DNA of 64,000 nt, from assembly GCA_000697475.1 (NCBI GenBank), contig JNEU01000987.1, positions 124,001-188,000 on the forward strand, given 5' to 3'. This stretch comes from Lichtheimia corymbifera B2541. Its lineage: Eukaryota; Mucoromycota; Mucoromycetes; Mucorales; Lichtheimiaceae. The translations under genes and the position numbers were made by a program. The first letter of the stretch is position 1, and every line of letters starts with the position of its first letter. Of the stretch, positions 1-11,220 are shown piece by piece. The notes under the pieces are model-generated. The model searched no databases, was not told the origin of the DNA, and was given only the letters and a program-made list of their open reading frames with translations.

Positions 1-1384
1 GGCTTTATAATGATCAAAGGTCGCCTTTACCGCCGAGCATCGTTCATATGCAGACGATGCCTCAAAGATCAGCACCTCCGCATCATTTATCCGTACGATA
101 CCATCTGCATAGTATCGTAGCCTGCCATCATATTGTCCTTCCTTATGAAGCTCCTGTGACATCGATACGAGTTCTTCTTCTCCGCTATAGAATACTGCGG
201 GTTGACCGGTGTTTCTCAAATACGCAGCAACCACCTGCAAAACTGGCCATAATGCATCAGATTTCAAACAATTTTCCGAGTGCATTAACGTGGTGTTTCC
301 TACTAAGAGGACGGTCTTTGCACTATACAGGGAGCATATTGTCATTAGAGCATGTGCTTCAAAAGGGAAAATGAAACGTACAAAATATTAAGCATGTCAA
401 CAAGAAATTCAACTTGGTTTTGGACGTCGCTGCTCTGCTCTTCGAGATTTTGGAGCCTCTTGATAGCCTTCTTCATATCATTTATGTTTTTCTACATGTT
501 CAAAGATTAGAATATTGAACTTGATTGACGATAACGTAAACTACCGTATCCAGAACCATAGAATATGCTGATCGCAGTGATTGATGAATCGGATTGACTG
601 GATATGGGGGCATCTCCTTAAGTGTTCGTTCGTATAACTCCTCAAGTTCTTGTGTTACTTCGGCACTCATGGCTGATTTGAATTGCAGCTAAATAGGTTT
701 TATGCATGTTATTACTGTGCGTTCCAAAATCCATAGTATGTCGGATCATCTACCTTTGTAGCATTGTAGCTCATGGTGGAGCTCGAAATCGATCTGGCTC
801 GCTTTTCCCAAAACTCTTTGATGGTAATAAGATCAGTGCTGATACCCTAAAATGCAACTGATGAGTTTCGCCCTTTTCGCCCCTTTTGTTTTTAACCTGC
901 CTTTAGCTGCTTAACCAACTGATCAATAGCGACCTCTCCCAGGGTGCCGGTAATAACATATTTCTAGACAGTCTCCACGTCTTGCTTCAAACGTTGATGT
1001 GCATTTCGTTTGTTGACGTCGGGCCGCTTTTGTAATAGCTTTATGAAGTATTTGACTGCCGTCCAGTCCCTTGGGGATTCCAAGATCCAGTAGTCTGAAA
1101 GTAAATGGTAAGCGCGTTTAGGTCGTCAAGACATTGCTATGGCAGCGAGCCAAAGTGTTACCAGGTAGCCAAAGTGTTTTGTGTATTTCCCCTGAGAAAG
1201 TACCTTTAAACTGTTCTAAACCGTGCATTTGGGGTGTTGGAAATAAAGAGGTAGAGAGCTGCGGATGCGGTCTAAGAGCGTGAATCCAATTGCTCGCAAC
1301 TTGAAATTGATTCCAAGTTAAAGGGCTGGTGTTGCACTGACAAAGCATGACAATTCCATCCCACATATGATTTACTTTGCTCAT
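1..1384 (-). CDS. Uncharacterised multi-exon protein, partial (C-terminus off the left edge), one in-frame stop
   Basis: I could assemble six exons: 1384-1204, 1094-901, 846-754, 688-545, 491-382 and 322-1. All junctions keep frame, and acceptors are preceded by pyrimidines. The intron at 900-847 would use a GC donor (GCAGGT). The start is the ATG at 1384. The product is helix-rich and charged; the last exon contains an FEASSAYERC segment followed by KATFDHY. The same motif (FERSSAYERC...KATFDHF) occurs at about 5.83-5.90 kb on the plus strand, so both belong to one family that I cannot name. An in-frame TAG at 966-964 interrupts exon 2 between ...DVETV and KYVITG.... This means a pseudogene, a sequence error, or a further mis-set splice. 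No function is assigned. Confidence 0.55.
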
Positions 1385-1689
1385 GAAGCACAGTAGCAAC
1401 CTTCAATAACTGCTTAACCGTTGCTACGTTTCTCTCGACTTATCTAAAGAAAAGAAACTGTAGCTTTTGTTACGGCTATCAAGCAAACTAGCACAGTAGT
1501 GTGTTCAAACAAGTTAAATACTTAGAAGCGCAAACTAATACTGGATCAGATAAACACCATGGACACCAAAGATATGCATGTCGCTGCTTATCGTTGACTC
1601 CTTTAGTTGTATCACATTATTACAAGCGACAGCGTGCATATTTTTGAATCTTGACGCCACATAAGCTTCCTGATTAAGTGCCATGACCG

Positions 1690-1895
1690 TCTTCGTGGAC
1701 AAATGCAATTGTATCTTTGCGGTTAGAAAAATGGATCGATCAATCACCCACAGGATCGAGTACTTGAGGAAGGATCGTTCAACTTTATTTACGTGCTTCA
1801 CTCGCCAAGGGTCAGGTACTTGTCAGCGAATCCATCATCGGCTCTGTGTCCAAAGGTAAGGTTCTGAAGCAAACAAACGTGGGCAAGATGGCTAC
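1690..1895 (+). pseudogene. Decayed 3' fragment of hydroxyproline dehydratase gene
   Basis: By eye the plus strand here parallels the minus-strand coding sequence around 9180-9000: the stretch encoding the DRSPTGSG active-site region, then QLAKDQVLVNESIIGSVFKG and on. It has many substitutions and several small indels that break the frame. It is the 3' part only. It lies tail to tail with a decayed ATPase fragment, in the inverse orientation of the intact pair at 6.2-9.9 kb, so it looks like one leg of an inverted block duplication. Confidence 0.75.
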
Positions 1896-1944
1896 TAATA
1901 ATCATATCTTTATATTGAAACAACAGTGAACATATTGTGTGATG

Positions 1945-2505
1945 TGTGTATATGTACAATAGAATAAACAATATAGGCGGGGGAGATTGTAATAGGATTG
2001 AACTGAGGAAACGGATTCTCTTCGCATGGCTCGATCATATCCAACACGGGAATGCATTTCATGTTGCCTTCATTGAACGAACATTTGTGCACGCGTACCT
2101 CCTCCAACTCCACTTGCTGATGCCATCACTCGACTCTTTTTACCGGGTCATATGCTGGATGATGACGATGATCGCTTGTCGTATACATGGTTCCATAGAG
2201 TTGGGTGAGCAGCACCTTGCATACACCAGTTCTCTTGTCATGGGAACAAAATAGCCCCGTTTTGGAGTAAATCCACCGCCTCGCATTTGTGTTCTATTTC
2301 AATCATGAATATCCCATACATGTATACCCGCTTTTTCATTTACCAGGAATGACATGAGTAAAGCCATCTGCATGTAATCAATCAATGTCACCTTTTCGCC
2401 CGATTTACCAGGATTGGCATATGATCCACATCGAGAATAAGGTTATCCATACCAATAGCAACGAAATGCTAAAGATCATCACAAATGTTAGCACACGCTT
2501 GTTCG
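1945..2505 (-). pseudogene. Decayed, internally deleted copy of P-type H+-ATPase gene
   Basis: On the minus strand, 2505-2240 parallels the ATPase at about 7450-7690: the ILDADH region, the intron after VIPG, and the exon that starts EHKYKVV and runs to the MTGDG motif. 2160-1950 parallels 8530-8760, covering the C-terminal end and downstream DNA. The transmembrane-helix part between them is missing. The intron position is still recognisable, so the copy arose from DNA and not from a spliced transcript. No open frame remains. Confidence 0.75.
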
Positions 2506-2530
2506 CAAGGAGGACCATCCACCACAATAC

Positions 2531-3064
2531 TCACACCAGCTTGGGTTTATCAGTAGTCAAAGATTCATATGACGGAAGAAAGAGATATGTGAAAGTAACA
2601 TGATGGGCGACAGCATTCATCGTGTTCATATGCGCATGAGGGGCGTATGAATTCTTGTGCTCGCAAGAGAAAGGATGGTAAATGCATGTTGGAGAATACT
2701 GGTGGGTTGACGTATAAGCTGACAATAGCTGATCAGGCAATTGGAGCATCATGAAAGTGAAAGCGCTGCAAGATAGGGGCTGATTGTCGATAATGTCTTT
2801 GTTGGAATCAAGAAAAAAAAAGCTCATATAAATTGGTGAAGATCCATAGCGCATAATGAGTGAAAGATTTCTGTTCCTCTGCATAATGAACATCGCATCC
2901 GAATATATTTGGCGCAGTTGTCTTGGATAAACTTCAGGTCGTTCGAGTGTGTAAAATGCAATAAACTGATAACAGATGGCTGATGAGGTGCCTCCGCGTT
3001 GTATAATGGCAAACGTTCTCAGGACACGGTGGTGGTCCATATGTGACGGTAGCTGCTGACTCAT
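2531..3064 (-). CDS. Uncharacterised ORF, 177 codons
   Basis: An ATG-started open frame of 177 codons (MSQQLPSH...) sits upstream, on the same strand, of the decayed ATPase copy. It shows no membrane segment or domain I recognise. A stretch reading QFIAFYTLERPEVY resembles FVNFIHGHSITPELF in a frame at 32.5 kb. Both regions are followed by a GTGAG-type donor and a GATGATCTTTAG acceptor, so the two may be fragments of one family. It could also be a chance frame in non-coding DNA. Confidence 0.25.
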   Translation of the reverse strand: MSQQLPSHMDHHRVLRTFAIIQRGGTSSAICYQFIAFYTLERPEVYPRQLRQIYSDAMFIMQRNRNLSLIMRYGSSPIYMSFFFLDSNKDIIDNQPLSCSAFTFMMLQLPDQLLSAYTSTHQYSPTCIYHPFSCEHKNSYAPHAHMNTMNAVAHHVTFTYLFLPSYESLTTDKPKLV

Positions 3065-4560
3065 TCCATGATTGCATCCATCCCACTCTCATCAATGTGT
3101 TGCTCTTTGTCATCGATATAAGCATAGTGAAACAAAGGCCAAGGAAGTTTGATGATACATACTTGCTCTTGGAAGGCCTATAATAACATCATCAATACAC
3201 TGCACAATTAACTCTATCCCCATCCAGTAATGCTTACCCTTGTGTCCATGAATTTTTCTGCCATCGATATCCTACACAGCAATATGAGAATCTCCTACCG
3301 GTAATACAATGGCATATTGGAGATACCTTCAAGAGTCATCTGAACCAGAGAATCGACTGCTCAGCTTTTGTCACACACCAAGAGAAGTTACAACGTTTCC
3401 TACATGGGCACACAGTAAGCTCACTGATATACGATATGCGCTTATTATTGTGGAGTACCTGCTGGGTGCAAGCGAGGTAATGTCTGGTACACAACGATCT
3501 GTATGGGCTTGACGGCGGAAACGTGTCTTGAAGAGTGAACAGACGAGGTGGATTGTCAACAGGAATAAAAGAACGTCGATTTCAATGTGCGGTGCATGCA
3601 AAGGTTTTCATTGCTGGTGGCTGGTGGAAACAAGCAAGTGTGCGGATCTTGGACGCGTCCATTGTTGAGAAGGAGAAGGGGACACGGTGGGTTCGGTATT
3701 CCAGCGTTGCTATTTTCATTGTCCACCCCCGCTTATGCCGCTCCCATGCTGTCTCATTTAGCTTATGCTGACTTGTATGTTGGAACAGATGATATTGTTT
3801 TTGGTGCCTTATCTTTTTTTCTTTGTTCGGGTCCATCAAGGAGATAGCGAATACAATGAAGTTTTGTTTATTGTGTGCATTTATTGCTATCGAGTGTTTG
3901 CTTATAAAAGTAGAAACTATTTCGAATGTCGCTTCGTGCTGAAACAAAGGCACGTGAGCATACTCCCTCTCAACACCAACCTGCCACCCATTTCCAGCTT
4001 CTGAGATTTTACTGATGGGGTGGTTGTATAATCATACGATCATCGCTCAATACGTAAGCAGGTACAGCCACCCGTAAAGCTTCAGAAGCTGGAAACGGGT
4101 GGCAGATTGATGGTTGAGGAAGATTGTTAGAGGAGCTACACTTCCGACCAGAGGCGCTACATTTTTCCATCAAAGGTGCTACACCTTTATAGACGGGACT
4201 GCGTACGAGTAATGAAACCATCTCATTTCCTAGTGCAAGCAGATTGTATACATGGTCTATTGAGAGCTTGTGTGGGTTGAATTGATGAGAGGCGCTACAC
4301 TTTCAGGCATGGCACTCGAACCATTGAGCGGTAATTCGAATCAAATCTATGACAGCAGCGGAGGGAATGCCTATAACTCAAAGGAGGGCTATTTACAGCA
4401 TTCCCCCAACTCTTTGCATGGGACGATCTCCTTTTTATTGTGCTGTAATGCAAGTACGTCAGTTTGTTATGATAGTTTACAATGCAAGCACTAATAGCAA
4501 TTCGACTACAAGATGTTCTAGACGAGGTGAATAACCAACTGGCGTTATTTGCGATAGGCC
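3065..4560. other. No confident gene
   Basis: Only short overlapping frames on both strands, none with a convincing start, domain or consistent splice pattern. A short palindrome-like echo joins 3950-4005 and 4060-4110: a GAAACGGGTGGCAG-type stretch reads in both directions around the small frame at 4009-4221. I see no gene I can support. Confidence 0.4.
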
Positions 4561-4578
4561 TTGGTAGTTGCTGACATG

Positions 4579-4748
4579 AACCCTGCCCTCACACGGAGAA
4601 CTTTTCGGCAGCCTTGGGCGTATGCCCTCCTGCTGGGAGTGGGAACCTAGCAGCTGTCAAGGTTAAGCAGAGCTGTTAACAACCCTGCCCTCACACGGAG
4701 AACTTTTCGGCAGCCTTGGGCGTATGCCCTCCTGCTGGGAGTGGGAAC
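4579..4748. repeat. Perfect 68-bp direct repeat (two copies, 102-bp period), hairpin-rich
   Basis: Copies at 4579-4646 and 4681-4748 appear identical over 68 bp and are separated by 34 bp of unrelated sequence. Each copy can form at least two short hairpins: GGGC-gtat-GCCC, and CTCC-tgct-GGGAG. No reading frame is shared usefully. It could be a recent tandem duplication, a small structured RNA gene, or a regulatory element. Confidence 0.8.
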
Positions 4749-5815
4749 GGCAGTTCTGTGGTATCGCTTTTTAACAACAAGAGCCTTTGTCACTATGAGC
4801 ATAACGTATCACGGGTACTTGAACATCAGGTATGGAGGATTGTACGAGAAAAGAAAAAGGTGATACATATAATCATATAGTCTCCATTTGGTTGGTGCGT
4901 CCTCTTCTCGCAGTAGGCGCTTGAACAACATCATCCTATATAGCATCGAACCGTAAACACACCATGCTGGTCTTCCCTTATACATCATCACGATTCTCAT
5001 GCCAAGGATAATCTATATTTTACACGCAACTTCCACCTTGAACAGTTCTATATATAAAAAAACGTGATTCACATGAAAAGGGAATACAATGGACATAAGC
5101 TTTTCATTACAAGTATCCCAAACGTCGGCATGCTATCGTAATTAATAAAGATGGTTTGCCCTTATAGCAAATGAAACGAGGCTGGCACGATGAGTGATCA
5201 TAAACCTAGTGGAAGACTGCTTACCATTTTGCATGACTCTGGCGTGGGCGAGTGTATCAGATTTATGCAGGAATGGCAAAATTCCAAACAGGTGCTGTTG
5301 TTTCACTTCTTGCATACACCACACCACTCCACTTTTTCCTTCCACTTCACGACCGCCCCGAATGACACGAGAAAAAGCGATTCCTTTACAACATTCAAGA
5401 CTTACAGTGGCATGTCCCTTGCCCAGATGATGCCATTCGATGAAGATGGAACAGTTCATAACCGTATGGGTGGAAACAGCTCAGCCTCTTTATCATCAAG
5501 CTTTATCCTATGTGCACAAGGCCTTCAGCAATTGCTGGCGATGCAAGTCCCTGACTGTGGAGTGGCACACAATGCATACAGCATGTTCAACTATCTGCTC
5601 TGACAACGACAACGACTGGTGTACACATAGAATATGGATGATGGTATTCACGGTTATGTAATGAGACTCGCCGTCAGGTATACTTGCATTCATGTTGATG
5701 GTATTGGATATGTGTTGTAACTGAACCAAGCCTTGTCATTATGCTACATCCTATGTACACAGCAAGCACGTATTGTCCGGATGACCGTGTGAACACCAAC
5801 CTTTCTGACAACATC
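4749..5815. other. Decayed upstream exons of the family member ending at 6170, otherwise unassigned
   Basis: Frames of 73-137 codons overlap here on the plus strand (5190-5603, 5440-5661), but no splice chain joins them cleanly to the recognisable exons at 5.82-6.17 kb. A stretch around 5455-5530 (FITVWVETAQPLYHQALSYV in one frame) may be an exon. I treat the region as remnants of the 5' part of that gene. Confidence 0.3.
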
Positions 5816-5819
5816 AAGC

Positions 5820-6170
5820 GCTGACATTTGAGAGATCTTCAGCATATGAACGATGCACGACTGCCAAGGCAACATTTGACCACTTCAGGGCCATGTTCGG
5901 GATGCTGGGCGTGTTAATGGATACTGCAAGCCGCTATTATCGTGCCTCATTTGACATCACATTCAAGAAAGTGAAGATCCACTTTGTGCACGGACATGGT
6001 AAGAACAATGCACGTTTAATCGTAGCTTTTTTCTCATTTATTCATATTATTCTAGGCTCTGTGATCCGGCAATGCACTATGCCAGCTGAATCAGAAGAGG
6101 TTTACCTCATGCACAAAGTGGACAAGGCTGAAATTCCAGCATCGACTGGCTATGTGGAAGAAGCACTGTA
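5820..6170 (+). pseudogene. 3' exons of an uncharacterised family gene (same family as 1-1384)
   Basis: An exon ending at 5998 carries FERSSAYERC, KATFDHFRAMFG, then ...KVKIHFVHGHG. A 57-nt intron (5999-6055, GTAAGA...TTCTAG) leads to an exon encoding QCTMPAESEEVYLMHKVDKA and on to a TAG at 6168-6170. The SSAYERC and KATFDH motifs match the last exon of the gene at the left edge. Upstream exons could not be assembled, so the copy is probably 5'-decayed. Its stop codon directly abuts the first recognisable ATPase codons. Confidence 0.55.
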
Positions 6171-8674
6171 GCAGCACTCAAGAGTACTTTGGCATTACAC
6201 TCATGTGGACGTCTAGCGGCTGTGCCTGCAACTGAACTTGTGGTGGGCGATATTCTTTTATTACGACTCGGTGATATCGTTCCTGCCGATGCACGTCTCC
6301 TGGGATTGCGCTTCCGGCAACCCAGCACAAACCGATTTGCATGTGGATCAAAGTGCATTAACAGGCGAATCCCTCTTGGTCAAGAAACGCAAAGGCGATT
6401 TGGTATACTCTTCATGCGTGATCAAACAGGGACATCAATTGGGCGTCGTGGTGCGCACGGGCCCTGACACGTTTATTGGCCGAGCGGCAAGTCTGATCAA
6501 CGTTACACGTGATCAAGGCCATTTCCAAAAAGTCATCAATTACATTGGCAATTTCCTCATTGCTATCTCCGTCATCATGGTCACCGTTTTATTCATCTAT
6601 GATTTGGTCGAGTTGCGTATACTGAATGGTACCGTCACGGGTGATGACGTCTTGGCTACCATCAAAGAAATGGTCATTCTTACCATTGCCGCGTATGTAT
6701 ATATATATATAGGGTGTGGGATGGATAGTAACTAAAAAGGGTGTTTTAGTATTCCAGTGGGTCTGCCAACAGTGATGTCAGTAACCATGGCCGTGGGTGC
6801 CAAGGAACTTGCCAAGAAACAAGTGATTGTCAAACGTCTTACAGCTGTTGAAGAACTCTCCTCGGTGACCATCTTGTGCACTGACAAGACCGGCACGTTG
6901 ACACTGAACGAGTTGACCATGGATGAACCCTTTGTGACCAACAACTATACCCGAGATGATGTATTGTTGTACGCGTACTTGGCATCCGAACCCTCAGCTG
7001 CTCAAGATCCCATTGAACTTGCAGTACGTACAGCGGCTCAAGAACAACATCCTCAAGTGGATCATGATTATGTCCATGGCTATCGTGTTCTTTCATTTAC
7101 GCCTTTCAATCCTGTCGACAAGATGTCTTATGCCACCATTGAAGAGCTAGGTACAGGTCATTCGTTCCGAGTAGCCAAAGGTGCACCACAAATGATTCTT
7201 GGATTAGGCTCCCAGGGCAACAGTGAAGCTGAAGCAGCTGTGGAAGATTTGGCAAGTCGTGGATTACGAGCATTGGGAGTGGCAAGAACAAGAGAGCCAC
7301 AAGATGATTGGGAGCTTGTTGGCTTGATTAGTCTTATTGATCCACCATGTTCTGATTCGGCTGCTACCATCAGCGATTGTCAATTACATGGATTATCGGT
7401 CAAAATGATCACAGGTGATCAGGCATCCATTGCCAAGGAAGTGGCTGCTCGTCTTGGTATGGGCACCCTTATTCTCGATGCGGATCATATCGCCAACCCC
7501 GGGAAATCAGATGAAGAGGTGACGGATGATTGTCTACGTGCAGATGGCTTTGCTCGTGTCATTCCAGGTAAATGAAAAAAAAAAAAGTTGGTATATATAT
7601 GTATGGGATATCAATGAGTGTAATAGAACACAAGTACAAGGTAGTGGATCTACTCCAAAAACGGGGCCATTTTGTTGCCATGACAGGAGATGGTGTGAAT
7701 GATGCAGCCGCATTAAAAATGGTAAAAGCATACAACATTGTAAACCACGTGCTTGTTACTGAGTACGCATCTATCTTAGGCCAATGTGGGTATTGCTGTC
7801 CATGGTAGCACGGATGCAGCACGATCAGCAGCAGACATTGTATTACTCTCATCAGGCCTTTCACCTATCATGGAAGGGATCAAGACGTCTCGTGTCATTT
7901 TTCAACGATTGCGATCCTACGCCTTGTACCGTATCACTTCCACCATTCATATCCTTATTTTCTTTTTCGTCATCACCATTGCTGAGGACTGGCAAATGCC
8001 AACCATCTTTTTGATCCTTATCTTGGTACTCAATGATGCAGCAACCCTGATCATGGCTGTCGATAATGTCAACATCTCTCCCATGCCTGAAAAATGGCGG
8101 TTACGTTTACTCATGTTCTTGTCATGTGCCTTGGCAGCTATTTTATCCTTGTTTTCATTTGCCCATTTCTTTATCCTTCGTGAAGTGATCCATGTTACGC
8201 CTGGTCAACTAGCCACTGCCATGTACTTGCACATTTCATCCGGTAGGCCAACATTGGATAGTAATAATAACCGATCTTCTCACTGATCACGTCCTCTCCA
8301 TATAGCTCCTCACTTTGTCATCTTTTCTACGCGCGTTGAAAGCTTTTGTTGGCGTAGTATTCCTTCATGGCCATTTACAGTGGTTGTTCTTGGTACGCAG
8401 ATGATTGCATTGATCATCTCTGTCTATGGATTCTTTGGCTATGATGACAACATTGAAAGTATTGGGTGGCCAATGGGATTGGTGATTCTGGCCATTTCGC
8501 TCGGGACATTCCTTATCACTGACGTATACAAGGTGCTGCTCATCCAACTATGGAACCATGTATTTGACAAGCGATCATCCACCAGCATATGGCCTGGCAA
8601 AAAAGAGTCGTGTGATGGCATCAGCAAGTGGAGGAGGTACGCGTGCACAACAATTCGTTCAACGATGACAATAT
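6168..8674 (+). pseudogene. Plasma-membrane P-type H+-ATPase (P3A), 5'-truncated and frameshifted
   Basis: A proton-pumping ATPase would energise the plasma membrane by exporting H+. Visible motifs are TGES (6361-6372, actuator), the phosphorylated Asp in DKTGTLT (6883-6903), MITGDQ, GDGVND (7686-7703) and several C-terminal membrane helices. Introns are 6693-6749, 7568-7626, 7722-7779 and 8243-8305. Homology begins abruptly inside the actuator domain (AALKSTLALH), so the N-terminus and first two membrane helices are missing. A one-base frameshift lies at 6300-6310, between PADARLLG and the SGNPAQTD...TGES stretch. A second probable shift in an A-run near 8599-8604 replaces a plausible end (KKSRVMASASGG...FVQR) with an unrelated tail. 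I call a pseudogene; assembly error could explain the shifts but not the truncation. Confidence 0.85.
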
Positions 8675-8891
8675 GAAATGCACTCCCGTGTTGGATATGA
8701 TCGAGCCATGCGAAGAGAATCCGTTTCCTCGGTTCAATACTATTAAGATTCCCCGCCCCTCCTTGTAATATTTCTCTGTTTATCCTATTGTATATATACA
8801 CGCCTCCTTTCACTTTTTGTTTCAGTATAAATTATATGATATCAGCAAACCATCGAGTCATTGTGTTGAGTAAATTCGTCTTTATTGGATA

Positions 8892-9929
8892 TCATTTTAC
8901 AAGGAAACCATATGTAAGGGGATCCGATTCATCAATGATCCATTGTGCGTGACCCACAATATGAGCCGATCCTTCTATTTGAGGAATCACCGCATCGAAA
9001 CTGCCGACCTTGGTCTCCTTCAGAACCTTGCCTTTGAACACAGAGCCGATAATGGATTCATTGACAAGTACTTGATCCTTGGCGAGTTGACCGCGTAAAT
9101 AAAGTTGAGCGACCCTTCCTGCAGTACCCGAGCCTGTGGGTGATCGATCCACTTCGCTATCTGCAAAGATACAGCAATTGGCTTGATGATGATGTGTGGA
9201 TGTAGTCGATGTTTCATCATCACCACCACGGGCACCTGCTGCTACAATGGTGCCATAGATATGATTGATTTCTGGAATGTCTGGATGTTGTACTTGAATG
9301 GCGGCATTAACGGCTTGTTTCACTTCAGTCCCCAATTGAGTGATTAATGTCAATTGACGAGGATGAATCTTGATATCATGAGGTGCTCCATCTGTGTAGA
9401 AATAAAAGGCTCCACCAAATGCAATATCTCCAGTGACGTTGCCAAAGGTTGGCGTGTTGACAGTGACATCTCGTTTCCAAATAAAGCTTGGCACATTGAT
9501 AAACCGTACACTGGAAGCGCGTTTGCCATCCCAAGTCACCCAAGCTTCGATAAATCCACAAGGTGCATCAATGCCGACCCGAGTCTCTGGTATCGTCCGG
9601 TGTTGAATCCATCCTAATTGCACAGCAACGGTGGCAAGTGCAATGGTGCCATGGCCACAATGATCACTGTACCCCTCATTATGCACAAAGATAATACCAA
9701 AGTCGGCACCTGGGCTGATAGGATCAGTCAAATAGCCACCATACATATCGGCATGGCCACGAGGTTCGAGCATCAAGGCACGTCGGAGGTCGTCTGCATT
9801 CTCTTTTAACCACGCTCGTCGCTCCACAATCGTCTTCCCTGGCATCCGAGGAATCCCACTGGTCACAATGCGAAATGGCTCTCCTCCAGTATGCGTCTCT
9901 ACTGTGCAAATGACTCGACCGTTCTCCAT
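8892..9929 (-). CDS. Trans-3-hydroxy-L-proline dehydratase (proline racemase fold)
   Basis: This intronless 345-residue protein belongs to the proline racemase superfamily. The first catalytic Cys is present (SDHCGHG, Cys91). The second catalytic position is Thr265 (DRSPTGSG), where racemases and epimerases have Cys. In this family a Cys/Thr pair marks trans-L-3-hydroxyproline dehydratase, which removes water to give pyrroline-2-carboxylate in hydroxyproline breakdown; that assignment comes from family knowledge. THTGGEP near the N-terminus is also typical. A low-complexity insert (STTSTHHH, around 241-248) lies in a loop. The gene is convergent with the ATPase remnant. The ATG at 9929 gives the usual family N-terminus. 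Confidence 0.9.
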   Translation of the reverse strand: MENGRVICTVETHTGGEPFRIVTSGIPRMPGKTIVERRAWLKENADDLRRALMLEPRGHADMYGGYLTDPISPGADFGIIFVHNEGYSDHCGHGTIALATVAVQLGWIQHRTIPETRVGIDAPCGFIEAWVTWDGKRASSVRFINVPSFIWKRDVTVNTPTFGNVTGDIAFGGAFYFYTDGAPHDIKIHPRQLTLITQLGTEVKQAVNAAIQVQHPDIPEINHIYGTIVAAGARGGDDETSTTSTHHHQANCCIFADSEVDRSPTGSGTAGRVAQLYLRGQLAKDQVLVNESIIGSVFKGKVLKETKVGSFDAVIPQIEGSAHIVGHAQWIIDESDPLTYGFLVK

Positions 9930-11120
9930 TGAGGTGTGAAATGTAGCCTTTGAAAAGAGTTGAAAAAGAGTGGTGCCTTTTTTTCCCAGAGGAAGCGGAG
10001 ATCATTCATCGCCACGACGCTCATTATCCATGTTGCATGATTTTCCATCGTCCACCTGCTGCCCTGCCTTGTTGCATTAGGAGAATAGCATCTCAAAATG
10101 GCACAGCTTAAATATCTCAACACGACCACGAAGAAAATGCACCTCGGTAAGAATGATTTAGCTACTTTGATCAGTATTTCAACAACAACCTAAGTCAGCA
10201 GCGTTGAGGAGCGTGAGCGGATTTTATTCTACACAAGGCAAAGAAGAAGGTGTTAAAATCGAATAGGGCCGTACTCATACATAAGCAGGAGATCACCATG
10301 GCAACAATATTACATTCCCAAAGTGGACTTTAGTAAAACATTATACATTAGTATCCTTTCATCACTATGATATCTATGCATTTGCGTTTATAAGTGGTAT
10401 TATAAAGTCCCAAACCATTTAAAAATCTCTGCAGTGATCTATCCATGAATATTGAAATGCAAACCTTTTATACAAAAGAGCTGGGACTACGCTGGCAGCT
10501 GAGTGCCAAATGATGGTTGGTGTGGTGGACACAAATAAAGATAAAGACAAAGGTGAAGAAAAGAGACAGTGAAGAATACACTGAGACTATGAACTACCGA
10601 TTTATTATGTGAATAGGTGTCCTTATATACTTATACTAGGAATGTTGGTTATAAGAATGTATAATAAAAGTAACGGGACCAGCCCTTGGTATGAATTTAT
10701 GCATGCCAGATATCACAGTTGGGATTGAACCTGCTTCATCAATTGCTGTCTTGCTCAAATTATAACCCCTGTATAAGGTACCAAAATTTCCAGTGATAAT
10801 GTTACTAAGAGTCTATTGTCAGCGCGCGAGTCAATATGACCCTGAGACAACTTTGCATACTTTGATCCTACCGCAGTAATCAACCTACCGCAGCAATTAT
10901 GTTGCCACAGCAACCACCGTACCGCAGCAACCTGACAACACGTGCAATTGCAGATCTTGAAACATTCATGCACGACCACGTGCTGCTGTCACCTTTTGAC
11001 ACCACTCACCAACATCCATTCTCTAACATTACTCCCCCCAATGTGCCTTCAGAAGTGAAGCACTCTTTGTACCAATTACTCTTCACCATTTCATTTTTGA
11101 TATTAGAATAGAAGCTCCCC
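9930..11120. other. Intergenic, no gene seen
   Basis: AT-rich DNA upstream of the dehydratase gene. Only short, unsupported frames are visible. The first 150 bp presumably hold the dehydratase promoter. Part of 10.8-11.1 kb may belong to the LTR described next to it. Confidence 0.5.
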
Positions 11121-11130
11121 CACATAGATA

Positions 11131-11220
11131 TCACCCACCGTTGGGGTGCAACCCACCATTGGGGTGTAACCCACCATTGGGGGTGTGACCCACCATTGGG
11201 GGTGTGACCCACCATTGTTA
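11131..11220. repeat. Minisatellite, about five imperfect units of 19-22 bp
   Basis: Units of the form ACCCACCATTGGGGTGTAA follow each other with small differences (CCGTTGGGGTGC, CCATTGGGGGTGTG). The array lies in the presumed LTR-like region. Confidence 0.85.

Noticed and set aside
6081..6170. DKAEIPASTGYVEEAL read as the N-terminus of the H+-ATPase
   Set aside because: The upstream exon (FERSSAYERC, KATFDHF, FVHGHG) matches the unrelated family gene at 1-1384, so this end belongs to that family and the ATPase is simply truncated.
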